Numbered from the stretch's first letter, positions 44,878 to 53,558 are shown. The stretch: 64,000 nt of DNA from Microbulbifer sp. TB1203 (GCF_030997045.1 NZ_CP116899.1:2119501-2183500), one strand, 5' to 3'. The notes: a model not told the origin generated them from the letters alone. Made by a program: numbers and translations.

Positions 44878-45675
44878 TCACCCGCCGGATTGGCGCAACC
44901 GGAACTCGCGAAGATTGGATTTCAAAGCCTTGACTCGCAGGGAATTCTGGGGCAGCTTTTCGGCCACCTCCTCAAACGCTTGAAGATTCTGCGGGCTCAA
45001 GTGAGGCAGGATATTCAGGGCCATTTCCTGGGCAACGAACAGGCTGCCGGTTTGCAGGGATTGCGACAACAACTGATCAACCTGGGGCTGCAAGTCCGGG
45101 TAGCGCTGCAGCTCTTTCATAGCCTGGTTCACGATCCTGGCGTCGTAGCTGCTCTTCAGGGCTTCTATCAGCACCAGGGCATTGTCTCTATTGGGGGCTT
45201 GCATGCTCATCAGATCAATGGCTGCCTCCTGCACGAAGCCATCCGGATGATCGAGAAAGGCACGGGCCATTTCGGCGCTTTCTTCGTCAAAGTAGTCATT
45301 CTCGCGGTGAAAATCGGCATAGGCCCGCAACTTCTCGGCCAGCATTTTTCCCTGCAGAATATCGGACGCCCGCGGATCGCTGAGATCCTGCGGGCAGCTA
45401 TAGGTCTGGTGGCAGTTGGCCAGTTCCACTATCTGTCTGTGCAGGAGGCTTCTTTCCTGCCCGGACTGGTCATCGAGGCTTTGGCTCTGCACTTTGGGTT
45501 GATCCCGGGCCAACTGTTGTGGCGTTGGCTCGCCCGACAGAGAGGCGGGCCGATCGGCTTCACCCGGTTTTTCCTTCGCCGTCGCTGGAGCCGGGGCCTG
45601 CTGTTGTCCGAATTCCGCGGTCAAAAGAAGTGCACCGACCAGCGCCAACACAACCGCACTGAGCAGGTATTTCAT
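44878..45675 (-). CDS. SCPQD-motif protein, long paralogue (membrane anchor, helical repeats)
   Basis: The 265-residue protein has an N-terminal anchor or signal (YLLSAVVLALVGALLLTAEF) and a Gln/Pro/Ala-rich, probably disordered stretch (about residues 23-75). The motif NCHQTYSCPQDLSDPRASD is followed by about 150 residues of amphipathic helices in HEAT-like pairs. It is a clear paralogue of the next gene upstream (NC-x3-T-x-SCPQD-x-x-x-PR in both), whose stop codon overlaps its ATG by 4 bases. The layout (anchor, flexible linker, helical body) recalls periplasmic steric chaperones such as lipase foldases, but no homology is claimed. No known family is recognised. It lies downstream of the sialidase gene. 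Confidence 0.7.
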   Translation of the reverse strand: MKYLLSAVVLALVGALLLTAEFGQQQAPAPATAKEKPGEADRPASLSGEPTPQQLARDQPKVQSQSLDDQSGQERSLLHRQIVELANCHQTYSCPQDLSDPRASDILQGKMLAEKLRAYADFHRENDYFDEESAEMARAFLDHPDGFVQEAAIDLMSMQAPNRDNALVLIEALKSSYDARIVNQAMKELQRYPDLQPQVDQLLSQSLQTGSLFVAQEMALNILPHLSPQNLQAFEEVAEKLPQNSLRVKALKSNLREFRLRQSGG

Positions 45676-46319
45676 GGTTTATTCCTTGCCATCTGGCGAT
45701 CAATGGCTTTTTCCAGGGCGCGGGCCTTGGCACTGTTCGCGGGTAACTGCTCGAGCAGTTGTTGGTAAAAGGGCAGGTTTTCCGCCGTCAGGAACGGTTG
45801 AATGTGTTGCGCCAGCACTTTGGCGGCATTAAAACTGCCCCGCTGCAGAACTTCAGCAAAAGCGCCGTCAATCTCCTGTCGCAGGTGCGGGTAACGCTGC
45901 AGTTGAACCAGCAGTGGAATCAGCAGTTGTTTGTCTTTGACGCCGGGCAGTACAGTCAACAGTTGTTCGGCTGTGGCGTCATCGGCACTCATTTCCGCCA
46001 GTATCTGCACCGCCTTCGTCTGTACAAACTCGTTGGGGTAAAGCAGGTAGTGATGCAACAGCGCGCGGCTTTCGTCACTGACGCCGAACTGCTGCTGCCA
46101 TTCCGCCAGTTTGTCCAGCTCTCCGTTGATTTGTTCTCCCAGCAGGTAAAAGCTGTTGCGAGGATTGGTAGGATCTTGCGGACAACTTTGGGTCTCTTCG
46201 CAGTTTTCCAGCTGTGCCAGTTGTTCTTTGATGGAGTGCCACTGCTGCTCGGCAGTGGTCTCTCCCAGAGCCGGTACGCTAATCACCAGAGCAATTATCA
46301 GGCTGTAAACTTTGTGCAT
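45672..46319 (-). CDS. SCPQD-motif protein, short paralogue
   Basis: The 215-residue protein has a signal peptide (VYSLIIALVISVPALG) and then NCEETQSCPQDPTNPRNSF and an all-helical body. It matches the following gene in motif spacing and in the repeated pattern L-x-x-L-P-x-L, R-Y-P-x-L and L-x-x-Q-L-P-x-N-S. I chose the ATG at 46319, preceded by GGGAT; the frame upstream is not signal-like. It lies 51 bases after the sialidase stop codon on the same strand, so sialidase and both SCPQD genes could be one mRNA. Function is unknown. Confidence 0.7.
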   Translation of the reverse strand: MHKVYSLIIALVISVPALGETTAEQQWHSIKEQLAQLENCEETQSCPQDPTNPRNSFYLLGEQINGELDKLAEWQQQFGVSDESRALLHHYLLYPNEFVQTKAVQILAEMSADDATAEQLLTVLPGVKDKQLLIPLLVQLQRYPHLRQEIDGAFAEVLQRGSFNAAKVLAQHIQPFLTAENLPFYQQLLEQLPANSAKARALEKAIDRQMARNKP

Positions 46320-46362
46320 GCTCAATCCCGTTTTGAAAGGCAATTCCCTTTGCCTTTTACCA

Positions 46363-46691
46363 ATTCTAACTCAGTCACAATGCTGGTAGAGGCTCTCCCA
46401 GGAACTACTACCGATTGACCCGCCCCATTTGACACAGGTACTGGGCGCGTATTTCTTGACTGGTCCAGCGTAGTAACTGAAGTTGCCGGAATCGGTTGCC
46501 TTGGTCCCTCCTTCCACTTGCAGGGAGGCCGACACAGCCGATGGTGTTCCCACATTTGACGCCTTCATCGTCACAACGCAGTTGTAGCCGTTGCTCGAGT
46601 TGTACAGAAGGTAGATGCGGCCACCAGTGAGAGCGTGCGAGTCGACTGCCGAGTAACCACTACCGCAAGCTTCTTCGGGTGTATAGGGGTT
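46363..46691 (-). repeat. SapA-like C-terminal module, copy 1 (in the sialidase)
   Basis: This DNA encodes residues 422-527 of the sialidase plus the stop, nearly identical by eye to copies at 48065-48441 and 50247-50621. The module runs from NPYTPEEACGSGYS to WESLYQHCD, with four Cys conserved in all copies. Homology with copy 2 stops about 10 bases after the stop codon. Confidence 0.85.
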
Positions 46692-47954
46692 TGGGCTGCC
46701 TCCCTCGGTCCCGCCGTTCAGGATCCATGGCAGGTTGAACTTGCGGAATGCGATCGAGCGGTGCGAGGTAGCACTGCTGTGGGTGTTCTCGTTGACCTCG
46801 ATCAGGGCACCGACGGCGAAGTCGGCTGTCTTGGCCATACTGGAATAGCCACCCTCGGCCCAGTTGCCGTCTCCCAGGCCCCGCCAGGAGGGTAGCGGCG
46901 CGTCGCTCAGCGGGCGTGAGATCGGCCAGGTCTTTCCCCCGTCGTAGCTGATCCGCACTCGCATCTTGGTGCGGGTCACCGTGCTGGCCGAGTTCAGGAA
47001 TATGATCCGGGCCGGCGAGTCGCGGTTGTAACGCAGGATCGACCCTTGCGAGCGCGGATCCAGCAGCGTCGAGTCGGGCGCATAGGTGTCGAAGCCGCCT
47101 TCGATGGTGCCGCGCGCAACCCAGCGGCGCTTGCCCCTCTCCCACACCGAGCCGCCCGCGCGATCATTGCGCATCAGCCTGCCGTCCATCAGCTCAACCA
47201 CGCTGCCCTCACCGGTGACCTCCTGGTAACCGCCGGTCGAGGCATCGATGATGCGCTGCACCTTCCAGGTGGCGCCGTTGTCGTCGCTGTAGATGTTGCG
47301 GTGGCTCGCCGGGATGACCAGCCGACCATTGGACATCTGGATGCCCACGCCCGGTCCCATCGCGTCCCATGCCCAGGTGGCACCGTTGCTGCGTGTCCTC
47401 GGCTTGAGGGCCGCCGTCATGTCCGCTGGCTTGCTCCATGTCCGGCCGTCGTCGGTGCTGCGGGAGACGTACACCTTGCGGTGGCTCCATGCGGTGATCT
47501 TGGTCGTGCCGTCCTTGCCGCCCAGGCTGTAGCCGGCCGGATTCCAGGACATGAAAACCCAGATGGTGCCCGTCTGCCGATCGGCGACGGCCGTGGGGTT
47601 GCCCCAGGTGCCCGGGCCGGCACCGACCACCTCGTCCAGCGCGGACCAGGTGGCGCCGTTGTCGGTAGAGCGTTTGAAGAGCACGTTGATATTGCCCCAG
47701 TCCCGGTTGTTGGACGCCCGGCCTTCGACGAAGGCGATCAGTGTGTTCTCCTTGGTACGCACCAGGGATGGGATGCGGAACGAGTGGTAGGTGATGCCGT
47801 TCAGGCGCTCGCCACCGCCACCGTCGAACAGCAGCTTCTCGCTGTGCGCTGGGCCGGCATTCGCCGCCTGGGCCATGGTCGCGCCTACCAGACCCGCCAG
47901 CACGCCGGCGCAGGCCATCAGAATGGATCTCCTGTTGATCTTTTTATGCTTCAT
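46371..47954 (-). CDS. GH33 exo-alpha-sialidase with C-terminal SapA-like module
   Basis: The 527-residue secreted enzyme is predicted to release terminal sialic acids. The N-terminus (NRRSILMACAGVLAGLVG) has a twin-arginine-like signal, suggesting Tat export. The catalytic six-bladed propeller shows the FRIP motif (HSFRIPSLVRT) and several Asp boxes: STDNGATWSAL, STDDGRTWSKP, SDDNGATWKV and SYDGGKTWPI. Residues 422-527 are the SapA-like four-Cys module shared with two neighbours. The ATG at 47954 follows AGGA by 9 bases. It lies between a remnant of an SCPQD-family gene (upstream) and the two intact SCPQD genes (downstream). The sequence style is actinobacterial. Confidence 0.88.
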   Translation of the reverse strand: MKHKKINRRSILMACAGVLAGLVGATMAQAANAGPAHSEKLLFDGGGGERLNGITYHSFRIPSLVRTKENTLIAFVEGRASNNRDWGNINVLFKRSTDNGATWSALDEVVGAGPGTWGNPTAVADRQTGTIWVFMSWNPAGYSLGGKDGTTKITAWSHRKVYVSRSTDDGRTWSKPADMTAALKPRTRSNGATWAWDAMGPGVGIQMSNGRLVIPASHRNIYSDDNGATWKVQRIIDASTGGYQEVTGEGSVVELMDGRLMRNDRAGGSVWERGKRRWVARGTIEGGFDTYAPDSTLLDPRSQGSILRYNRDSPARIIFLNSASTVTRTKMRVRISYDGGKTWPISRPLSDAPLPSWRGLGDGNWAEGGYSSMAKTADFAVGALIEVNENTHSSATSHRSIAFRKFNLPWILNGGTEGGSPNPYTPEEACGSGYSAVDSHALTGGRIYLLYNSSNGYNCVVTMKASNVGTPSAVSASLQVEGGTKATDSGNFSYYAGPVKKYAPSTCVKWGGSIGSSSWESLYQHCD

Positions 47955-47959
47955 GGTTT

Positions 47960-48061
47960 TTATCCTTTGGGAATTCGGCAAGCGCTCAGCCGGCTGCTCT
48001 GCAGAGCTTTTACCAGCGCCACCGCAATCACGCTGAGCAAGTATTTCATTGTTTATTCCTT
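47960..48061 (-). pseudogene. 5-prime remnant of an SCPQD-family gene
   Basis: An ATG at 48049 opens a 29-codon frame, MKYLLSVIAVALVKALQS..., whose first codons and ribosome-binding region (AAGGAATAAAC) closely match the start of the intact gene at 45675 (MKYLLSAVVLALVGALL). DNA similarity covers about 48011-48061 against 45637-45687. The frame then runs out at 47960, next to the sialidase start. It looks like the beginning of a third paralogue cut off when the sialidase gene arrived. Confidence 0.6.
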
Positions 48062-48064
48062 ATG

Positions 48065-48441
48065 GAAGTAGCTGGTCCAGTCGCAAGCAAAATCGCGTCC
48101 GGACCAGCGGCATTTCTAACTCAGTCGCAATGCTGGTAGGAGCTCACCCAGGAGCGACTACCGATTGACCCGCCCCATTTGACACAGGAACCGGGAGCGC
48201 GTTTTTTGACTGGTCCGGCAAAGTAACTGAAGTTGCCGGAATCGGTTGCCTTGGTCCCTCCTTCCACTTGCAGGGAGGCCGACACAGCCGATGGTGTTCC
48301 CACATTCGACGCCTTCATCGTCACCACGCAGTTGTAACCAGTGCTCGATTTGTACAGCAGGTAGATGCGCCCACCGGTGAGCGCGTGCGAGTTGATTACA
48401 GAGTAACCACTGCCGCAAGCTTCTTCAGGTGTATATGGATT
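48065..48441 (-). repeat. SapA-like C-terminal module, copy 2 (in the lysozyme-like protein)
   Basis: This encodes residues 536-641 (NPYTPEEACGSGYSVINSHA to VSSYQHCD). Unlike copy 1, DNA similarity to copy 3 continues about 55 bases past the stop codon (GAAGTAGCTGGTCCAGTCGC against GAAGTAGCTGGTCCAATCGC), so the duplicated unit included 3-prime flank. Confidence 0.85.
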
Positions 48442-50046
48442 GCTTTCGACTTCGTCATACGGAACGATCCAATCCTGCAGCGTCATGCCATTCAGTACCT
48501 TGCCACCGTAGATATATCCGGTTTTGCCGCCGTAGCTGACCTCGTAATAGACGTCGTTATCGGTTCCCTGAATAACAACGGAAATTACAGACAGTATTTC
48601 ATCTGTGGGCACCAAGCCGATCAAGTTGCCCGCCGGTACATCGCGCAGGTTGATGCCGGAGGACGGGACGACCTGTATCTGGTCGCCGGCCAGGGGAATG
48701 AAAACCTCACCCAGTCCACTGTGACTGGCTCTGGTGGTCCAGCTTGCGTGGTCACCGGCCTCGCCGGCGTAGATATATCCGAGCTGTCCATTTTCGCTGA
48801 TCAGGTAATAGCGATGCTGTGCGTCGATATCGTCGACCACATAATCCAGCACCTGGTAGACCTTGCCCGGTTGGGAGGTAAAACCCAGGGCACTGCCGCC
48901 CGGGGTGGCACGCACGTTAATCTCGATTTCCGAAGTTATGGATTGCCCAACCATAGACAGCCCGGTCACAGCACCGGCGAAACAGGCGTGCTTTTCATGC
49001 ACCGTTTTACCGTAGGCGTCGGTCACACTGGCCGACGGTGACAGGGCACCGCCAGTGGATGCACCGTACTGAATATCCAGGCACAGCATATCCACCGCTT
49101 CGGCAACGCACTCGAACGCATTATTTTCAAAACGGCAGGCCTCGCCGGAGGCCAGGTTGATTTGCCGCCCGGGCCAGTTGGCCGGATCGTCGGCGTCCAC
49201 GGGCTCCACCGCGGCACAGTCGGCATTTCCCTCCATAAAACAGGGAATATCCAGTGTCGTTTCGTGGTCCCTGTTGCCGATATAGTTCAACCAGGTCCGG
49301 CTATCGTATTTGTCGGCATAGCCGATATCGTTCCGCGCCCAGGGATCGTTGGGATTGGTCCAGCGGCAGATCTTGCTGGCGCCGCCGTTATACACCGAGT
49401 AGGCGCTGCGCGCGCGATTCCGCCAGTTGCTGGGGCTACTTACGCAGGATGCGTTGGCAGCGTCTTCCCAGGCATCGTAGAACAGCTCCATACCATAGAT
49501 GATATTCTCGAAAATATGCCACCCCTTGCCCTCTTCCAGCTTGGGAAAATGCCAGCGGTCATCGATCTGCACCATACCGTGGCCGTGGCCGGAATCGCCC
49601 CGGACCATTTTTATATTGTCGTCGGTAGCCTCGCGGTAGTGGGTCCAGAAGGTCTCCTGGTGGGCCTTGGCAAAATTGGCCCGCTGCCAGGCGGCAACCT
49701 CGGCCCCGCTGGCGGAGGGCTTGCGGGCCAGCAGGTAGTATTCCACCGAGTCCCGCAGCATTGCGTGGACTTCCAGCATATAGCGCTGCCTTTCCGTGGA
49801 GCGGGTGACATTGTCGTCGAAAATTACGGGAACGAACTGGTCGATCACATAGGCGGGATCGCCCCAGGGATCGACGTCACAGGCGGCGGGCACGCGGCCA
49901 AAGTTCCACTCACCTCCGACCCGGTTGTTACACAGGTAGTAGTCGGGTGTGTCAGCGGGCGCTGCCAGGCTGAAGGGACAATACAGCCCCAACAGACAGA
50001 ACAGCAATGCCGCCACTCGGTTAATGCTCTTTATCATTCTATCCAT
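48121..50046 (-). CDS. Secreted lysozyme-like (SLT-type) protein with two SH3-like domains and SapA-like module
   Basis: The 641-residue protein has a signal peptide (VAALLFCLLGLYCPFSLA). The N-terminal domain (about residues 60-260) looks like a lysozyme-fold transglycosylase: a helix with RQRYMLEVHAMLRDSVEYYL, then DSGHGHGMVQIDDRWH, IIYGMELFYDAWEDA and ARSAYSVYNGGASKICRW. Two SH3-like stretches follow (INVRATPGGSALGF to GQLGYIYAG, and INLRDVPAGNLIG to GKTGYIYGG). Residues 536-641 are the shared four-Cys SapA-like module. It probably attacks peptidoglycan, but the catalytic Glu is not certain. AGAG lies 7 bases before the ATG. Downstream lies the SCPQD-gene remnant. Confidence 0.75.
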   Translation of the reverse strand: MDRMIKSINRVAALLFCLLGLYCPFSLAAPADTPDYYLCNNRVGGEWNFGRVPAACDVDPWGDPAYVIDQFVPVIFDDNVTRSTERQRYMLEVHAMLRDSVEYYLLARKPSASGAEVAAWQRANFAKAHQETFWTHYREATDDNIKMVRGDSGHGHGMVQIDDRWHFPKLEEGKGWHIFENIIYGMELFYDAWEDAANASCVSSPSNWRNRARSAYSVYNGGASKICRWTNPNDPWARNDIGYADKYDSRTWLNYIGNRDHETTLDIPCFMEGNADCAAVEPVDADDPANWPGRQINLASGEACRFENNAFECVAEAVDMLCLDIQYGASTGGALSPSASVTDAYGKTVHEKHACFAGAVTGLSMVGQSITSEIEINVRATPGGSALGFTSQPGKVYQVLDYVVDDIDAQHRYYLISENGQLGYIYAGEAGDHASWTTRASHSGLGEVFIPLAGDQIQVVPSSGINLRDVPAGNLIGLVPTDEILSVISVVIQGTDNDVYYEVSYGGKTGYIYGGKVLNGMTLQDWIVPYDEVESNPYTPEEACGSGYSVINSHALTGGRIYLLYKSSTGYNCVVTMKASNVGTPSAVSASLQVEGGTKATDSGNFSYFAGPVKKRAPGSCVKWGGSIGSRSWVSSYQHCD

Positions 50047-50246
50047 GATTTCGCTCTTTTTATCTGGTTTATACTAATGGGACAATAAGTATCGAGACAT
50101 GCGAAATTCCATTTTTCAGGCCACAAATCTGCGTTTAAACCGTAATCATGTCCGGCTACTTTGTTTCTTATTAGTAAGACTGCTCAATTGTTGAAATAAC
50201 GGGAAAACTGATCCGCTGTCGGTTTCACGAAACCCCTCTACACAGA

Positions 50247-50621
50247 AGTAGCTGGTCCAATCGCAACCAAAATCGCGCCCGGCCCGGCGACACTGCTAAC
50301 TCATTCACAATACTGGTAGGGGCTCTCCCAGGAACTACCACCGATTGACCCGCCCCATTTGACGCAGGTACCGTCCGCGTGCTTCTCGACCGGTCCAGCG
50401 TAGTAACTGAAACTGCCGGGATCGGTTGCCTTGGTCTCTCCTTGCACTTGCAGGGAAGCCGACATAGCCGATGGTGTTCCCACATTCGACGCTTTCATCG
50501 TCACCACACATTTGTAGCCGTTGCTCGATTTGTGCAGAAGATAAATGCGCCCACCGGTAAGCGCCTGCGAGTTGATTACCGAGTAACCACTGCCACAAGC
50601 TTCTTCGGGTGTATAGGGGTT
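50247..50621 (-). repeat. SapA-like C-terminal module, copy 3 (in the GH71 enzyme)
   Basis: This encodes residues 496-601 of the GH71 protein (NPYTPEEACGSGYSVINSQA to WESPYQYCE). It is the most diverged of the three copies but keeps all four Cys, and it shares 3-prime flank with copy 2. Confidence 0.85.
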
Positions 50622-52106
50622 GCCTCCACTTGCGTCGCTATTTTTGGTGGCCCAGTACAACAGGTCCTGGGAGACGAAGTCGTCAGTGACTTCCCACGGC
50701 GAGGACACCGCCACGGTTTCGGTGCCGTCGCGCGTCACCACCGCGCTGTGGAACCCGTAATCGAGTTCGAAAAGTTCGGCGTGCACACCGGCCGGTGCGG
50801 GGTAGCCGTACGGGCTGCCGCCGATCGACACATCCACGGCCGCGCCGTCGGTCAGGAAGGTCAGCACCTCCACGGTGTCGCGCGGCGTGCCGCCATTGCG
50901 GCGGACCGTCTGGAATTTCGTCTGCGGTCCCGACGTCGGCAGCGCGTGGGCGAACTGCTTGCGGTGGGTCAGGTAGATAGTGTCGCGCTGGATTTCGGGC
51001 GGCTGTCCGGTCTTGAACCAGGTGAGGTAATAGGAGGCCAGATCCAGCCAGACGCCGTCGTTGGCCACCGACGGGGAGACTTGGTGATTCTCCGAATAGT
51101 CGTTCCAGGTCATCAACTGCACCCAGTCGGCGCCGCCGGAGATGGCCGCCTCCCAGCCTGCGCGGAAGTTTTCGGTGTTGTTGGCCTCGTAGAAATTGCC
51201 TTGGTTGGGCCGCGTGTCCTGAGGAGCCAGGGTCGGCATGAAAACCAGACCGGCATCGTGCGCCCTGGCGATCTCGGACGGAATACTCGCCTGGCCCGCG
51301 GGCGCGCCGTGGCTGCCCTCCGACATGCCGTAACTGATGGACTTGTAGGCGTCGAAGTTGGTCAGGCCGTTGTGCTTGACGTCGTGGAGATTGAGGAACA
51401 TCGGCACGAACGCGACCTCCTCACCATGCTCGTCGGCCATGATGGACATGAACTCCGACCACCACTGCGGACTGCGGTTGGAGGCCTTGAACGGGGCCAC
51501 CACCAACCTGCCATCGTCCAACCGGTATACCGCGTCGTATTCGGCCAACTCGGCGACGGCAGCGGCCAGTCCGGCGGCGTCGGTGCGCCGGATCGTCCCC
51601 GCGTTCATGTCGGGCATGAGCATGATGCCGAACCCGTCGTCCACCATGGGCGCGGCGGTGAGCAGATCGTTCATCGCCCGCCAGTGGTAACTGGACCGGT
51701 CGATGCTCAGCATGTCCAGGGTGAAGCCGTCGAGTCCGGCCCGATGGGCGCGCGTCACCTCGGTGACTTTATCGGTCAGCTCCCAGTTGCCCGACAGCGG
51801 CTCGCGCGGCAATGGTCGATCCCGGAGAAACCCGCCGTAGGCCGCGTGGATGCCGCCCTCGCCTTCCGGGTTCAGGTAGTTGCGGGTGTAGTAGTCGGAT
51901 TCCGCCGGCCGATTGTCGATCGAGATGCGGAACTGCGTGAAGTAGTGGGCGAAGACTTTCCGGTCCGATGCCTGCAGCACCTCGGCCGACGGCAGATCGA
52001 AGGGCAGCACCTCCTCGTCGGACTCACCTGAGCCCACTGCCGCGCTGGTAGCCAGTGCCAGGATGGCTCCAATGGTCAATGTCGTTTTCCATGAACGCAA
52101 TCGCAT
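50301..52106 (-). CDS. GH71 endo-alpha-1,3-glucanase (mutanase) with SapA-like module
   Basis: The 601-residue secreted enzyme is predicted to hydrolyse alpha-1,3-glucan, a fungal cell-wall and dental-plaque-type polymer. It has a signal peptide (TLTIGAILALATSAAVG). The GH71 barrel starts with KVFAHYFTQFRISIDNR and contains AHRAGLDGFTLDMLS, FGIMLMPDMNAGTI, VAFVPMFLNLHD, VFMPTLAPQDTRPN and ISGGADWVQLMTWNDYSENHQVSPS. A beta-rich segment (about residues 370-490) precedes the SapA-like module at 496-601. The start at 52106 follows AGAGG by 8 bases. GH71 is best known from fungi and actinobacteria, which supports horizontal transfer. The 240-base upstream spacer shows no feature. Confidence 0.85.
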   Translation of the reverse strand: MRLRSWKTTLTIGAILALATSAAVGSGESDEEVLPFDLPSAEVLQASDRKVFAHYFTQFRISIDNRPAESDYYTRNYLNPEGEGGIHAAYGGFLRDRPLPREPLSGNWELTDKVTEVTRAHRAGLDGFTLDMLSIDRSSYHWRAMNDLLTAAPMVDDGFGIMLMPDMNAGTIRRTDAAGLAAAVAELAEYDAVYRLDDGRLVVAPFKASNRSPQWWSEFMSIMADEHGEEVAFVPMFLNLHDVKHNGLTNFDAYKSISYGMSEGSHGAPAGQASIPSEIARAHDAGLVFMPTLAPQDTRPNQGNFYEANNTENFRAGWEAAISGGADWVQLMTWNDYSENHQVSPSVANDGVWLDLASYYLTWFKTGQPPEIQRDTIYLTHRKQFAHALPTSGPQTKFQTVRRNGGTPRDTVEVLTFLTDGAAVDVSIGGSPYGYPAPAGVHAELFELDYGFHSAVVTRDGTETVAVSSPWEVTDDFVSQDLLYWATKNSDASGGNPYTPEEACGSGYSVINSQALTGGRIYLLHKSSNGYKCVVTMKASNVGTPSAMSASLQVQGETKATDPGSFSYYAGPVEKHADGTCVKWGGSIGGSSWESPYQYCE

Positions 52107-52347
52107 ACACATTTCCTCTTGAACACAGGTTGGGAGGGTTTGACGTATTCGTTGGCGTACTTGCCACAAGATGCGTGGTGGGCTATGCAGTAAATTCTGT
52201 AACCGATCACTTCGCCAGAGGCCCAGGGCCGCGTTGAAAAAACTTGGATTAACGCGGCTGGTCCTGCGCTTTTTCGTCTTGCCCTGGAGCCTGTGGCTGT
52301 GTCTTTTTGTTACCTAATTTACCGCATGGCCGACTAGTGCGATCGAC

Positions 52348-53220
52348 TTAACGTCGGGACTGCTCCCACCAAGTGAAGCTGCTCCGATATCTCGACGGCG
52401 TGTTATCACCAGCGTGACTGCGCAGTCCATTCTTGCCGAAGTAGTAGTCATGTACCTGCGCTTGCGCAGTCCTGGACATGTCTGTGTCTGCTACCGCAAC
52501 CGCGTGAATATGGTAGGCGAAGCCCTGGGATGGTGTGCGTAGCCAGGCTGCGAATCCGACGTCGCGCAGAGCCTTGACTGTCTGCCAGCGCTGGGTGGTA
52601 GACAATCCACTCACACTGATGTCAACGACTCCGCCTCCATCGTGTGTGCCGGCGGAACCGGGATTTGACGAGGTATAGGAACCTTGGGTGAGAACCAAAC
52701 TCCAGGAAATCTTGGCATCGGCCGCAGCCAGCATCCGCTTGGTGCGGGTATTGACGCGCTTGCCGCCGTAGGTTTCCCAACGGGATCCAGTATTGATCAC
52801 GTGGGTTACTGTATAACGGCCGCTGCCGAGCTGCCTCAAGGAGGTTGGCCCGGGCAATCCGTTTGCATCGAGGCCTGAATAACCCAGATTTCTTTGCCAT
52901 TGGGCGTAGGCCGAGATCGTTGACGATCCGAAGTGCCCGTCAACATAGCGCGAGCTCAGCAGCCCCTTAGCGCTCAAGGCCCGTTCCACACTCTCAACGT
53001 GCGCTCCGGCTCCGGGTGTGATTCCGGTGCCGGACTTTGGCGGATCGACCATGGCGGCTACAACTAGTCGTTCCATATTGACGGTGGTTTGAGCTGAAGC
53101 TGCTGGCGGTATCAATACCGATAGCACCGTGACGGCACCTGTAACCATAAGAGCAAGGGCGCGTAACAAAAGCTGACGGCAAGTGAGAAACGTTGACTTA
53201 TCTGAGGAATGCTTTGACAT
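52348..53220 (-). CDS. Secreted peptidoglycan-binding protein with peptidase-like C-terminal domain
   Basis: The 290-residue protein has a long signal peptide (QLLLRALALMVTGAVTVLS...ASA). A peptidoglycan-binding-1-like helical domain (GAGAHVESVERALSAKGLLSSRYVDGHFGSSTISAYAQWQ) is followed by a C-terminal domain of about 150 residues with AGTHDGGGVVDIS and GFAYHIHAVAV. The spacing of HxGGxxxD and HxH recalls LAS-type zinc peptidases (M15-like), but the zinc site is only suggested. The style is that of Streptomyces secreted proteins. Its promoter and first 28 codons are duplicated upstream of the GH6 gene. Confidence 0.7.
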   Translation of the reverse strand: MSKHSSDKSTFLTCRQLLLRALALMVTGAVTVLSVLIPPAASAQTTVNMERLVVAAMVDPPKSGTGITPGAGAHVESVERALSAKGLLSSRYVDGHFGSSTISAYAQWQRNLGYSGLDANGLPGPTSLRQLGSGRYTVTHVINTGSRWETYGGKRVNTRTKRMLAAADAKISWSLVLTQGSYTSSNPGSAGTHDGGGVVDISVSGLSTTQRWQTVKALRDVGFAAWLRTPSQGFAYHIHAVAVADTDMSRTAQAQVHDYYFGKNGLRSHAGDNTPSRYRSSFTWWEQSRR

Positions 53221-53374
53221 GACAGTGTATCCTTCCTTAGGAATATTTTATACCACATGAATGACAACTAACGAATATTTTATTATCGTGATTATCTTTC
53301 AGGCACTTGTCAAGCTTTGGGACTACAGATCCCGGCAGGAAGGACGAAGATGTTAATCAGTTCAAATTCGAGTC
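53137..53374. repeat. Direct repeat F, copy 1: promoter and 5-prime end of the peptidoglycan-binding gene
   Basis: About 235 bases match 56006-56238 with scattered differences, covering the first codons (MSKHSS/MSTHSS), a ribosome site, an AT-rich stretch (AATATTTTATTATCGTGATT) and a TTGACA hexamer (minus strand, 53313-53308). The two genes GH6 and clan A glycosidase lie between the copies. Confidence 0.8.
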
Positions 53375-53378
53375 TTTG

Positions 53379-53558
53379 TTACGGGCGGCAATCGTCACCT
53401 AGGCACTGGCCCCTGGCGTAGGCGACGATCGAATAGGCGCCGCCGTCGAGGAGCTCGATCTCAAAGAAACTGGGTCTCGACGAAATCGCACTCATATCCG
53501 GCCACGAGGTGGCCGGACTCCAAGCCCAGGCGCGGACCCGCAACTGCGTGGAGTTCGC
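53379..53558 (-). pseudogene. Protein-like fragment, possible frameshifted C-terminus of the clan A glycosidase
   Basis: A minus-strand frame that ends in TAA at 53381-53379 encodes QLRVRAWAWSPATSWPDMSA followed by FFEIELLDGGAYSIVAYARG and CLGDDC, which reads like a folded beta-sandwich end. It lies just past the glycosidase stop (53590), in another frame, with one further stop between. It may be the lost C-terminal domain of that enzyme or the tail of a deleted gene. Confidence 0.35.

Noticed and set aside
53379..53558. Plus-strand reading KKLGLDEIALISGHEVAG as an integrase C-terminus
   Set aside because: It lacks the catalytic HxxR...Y arrangement and is antisense to a more protein-like frame.
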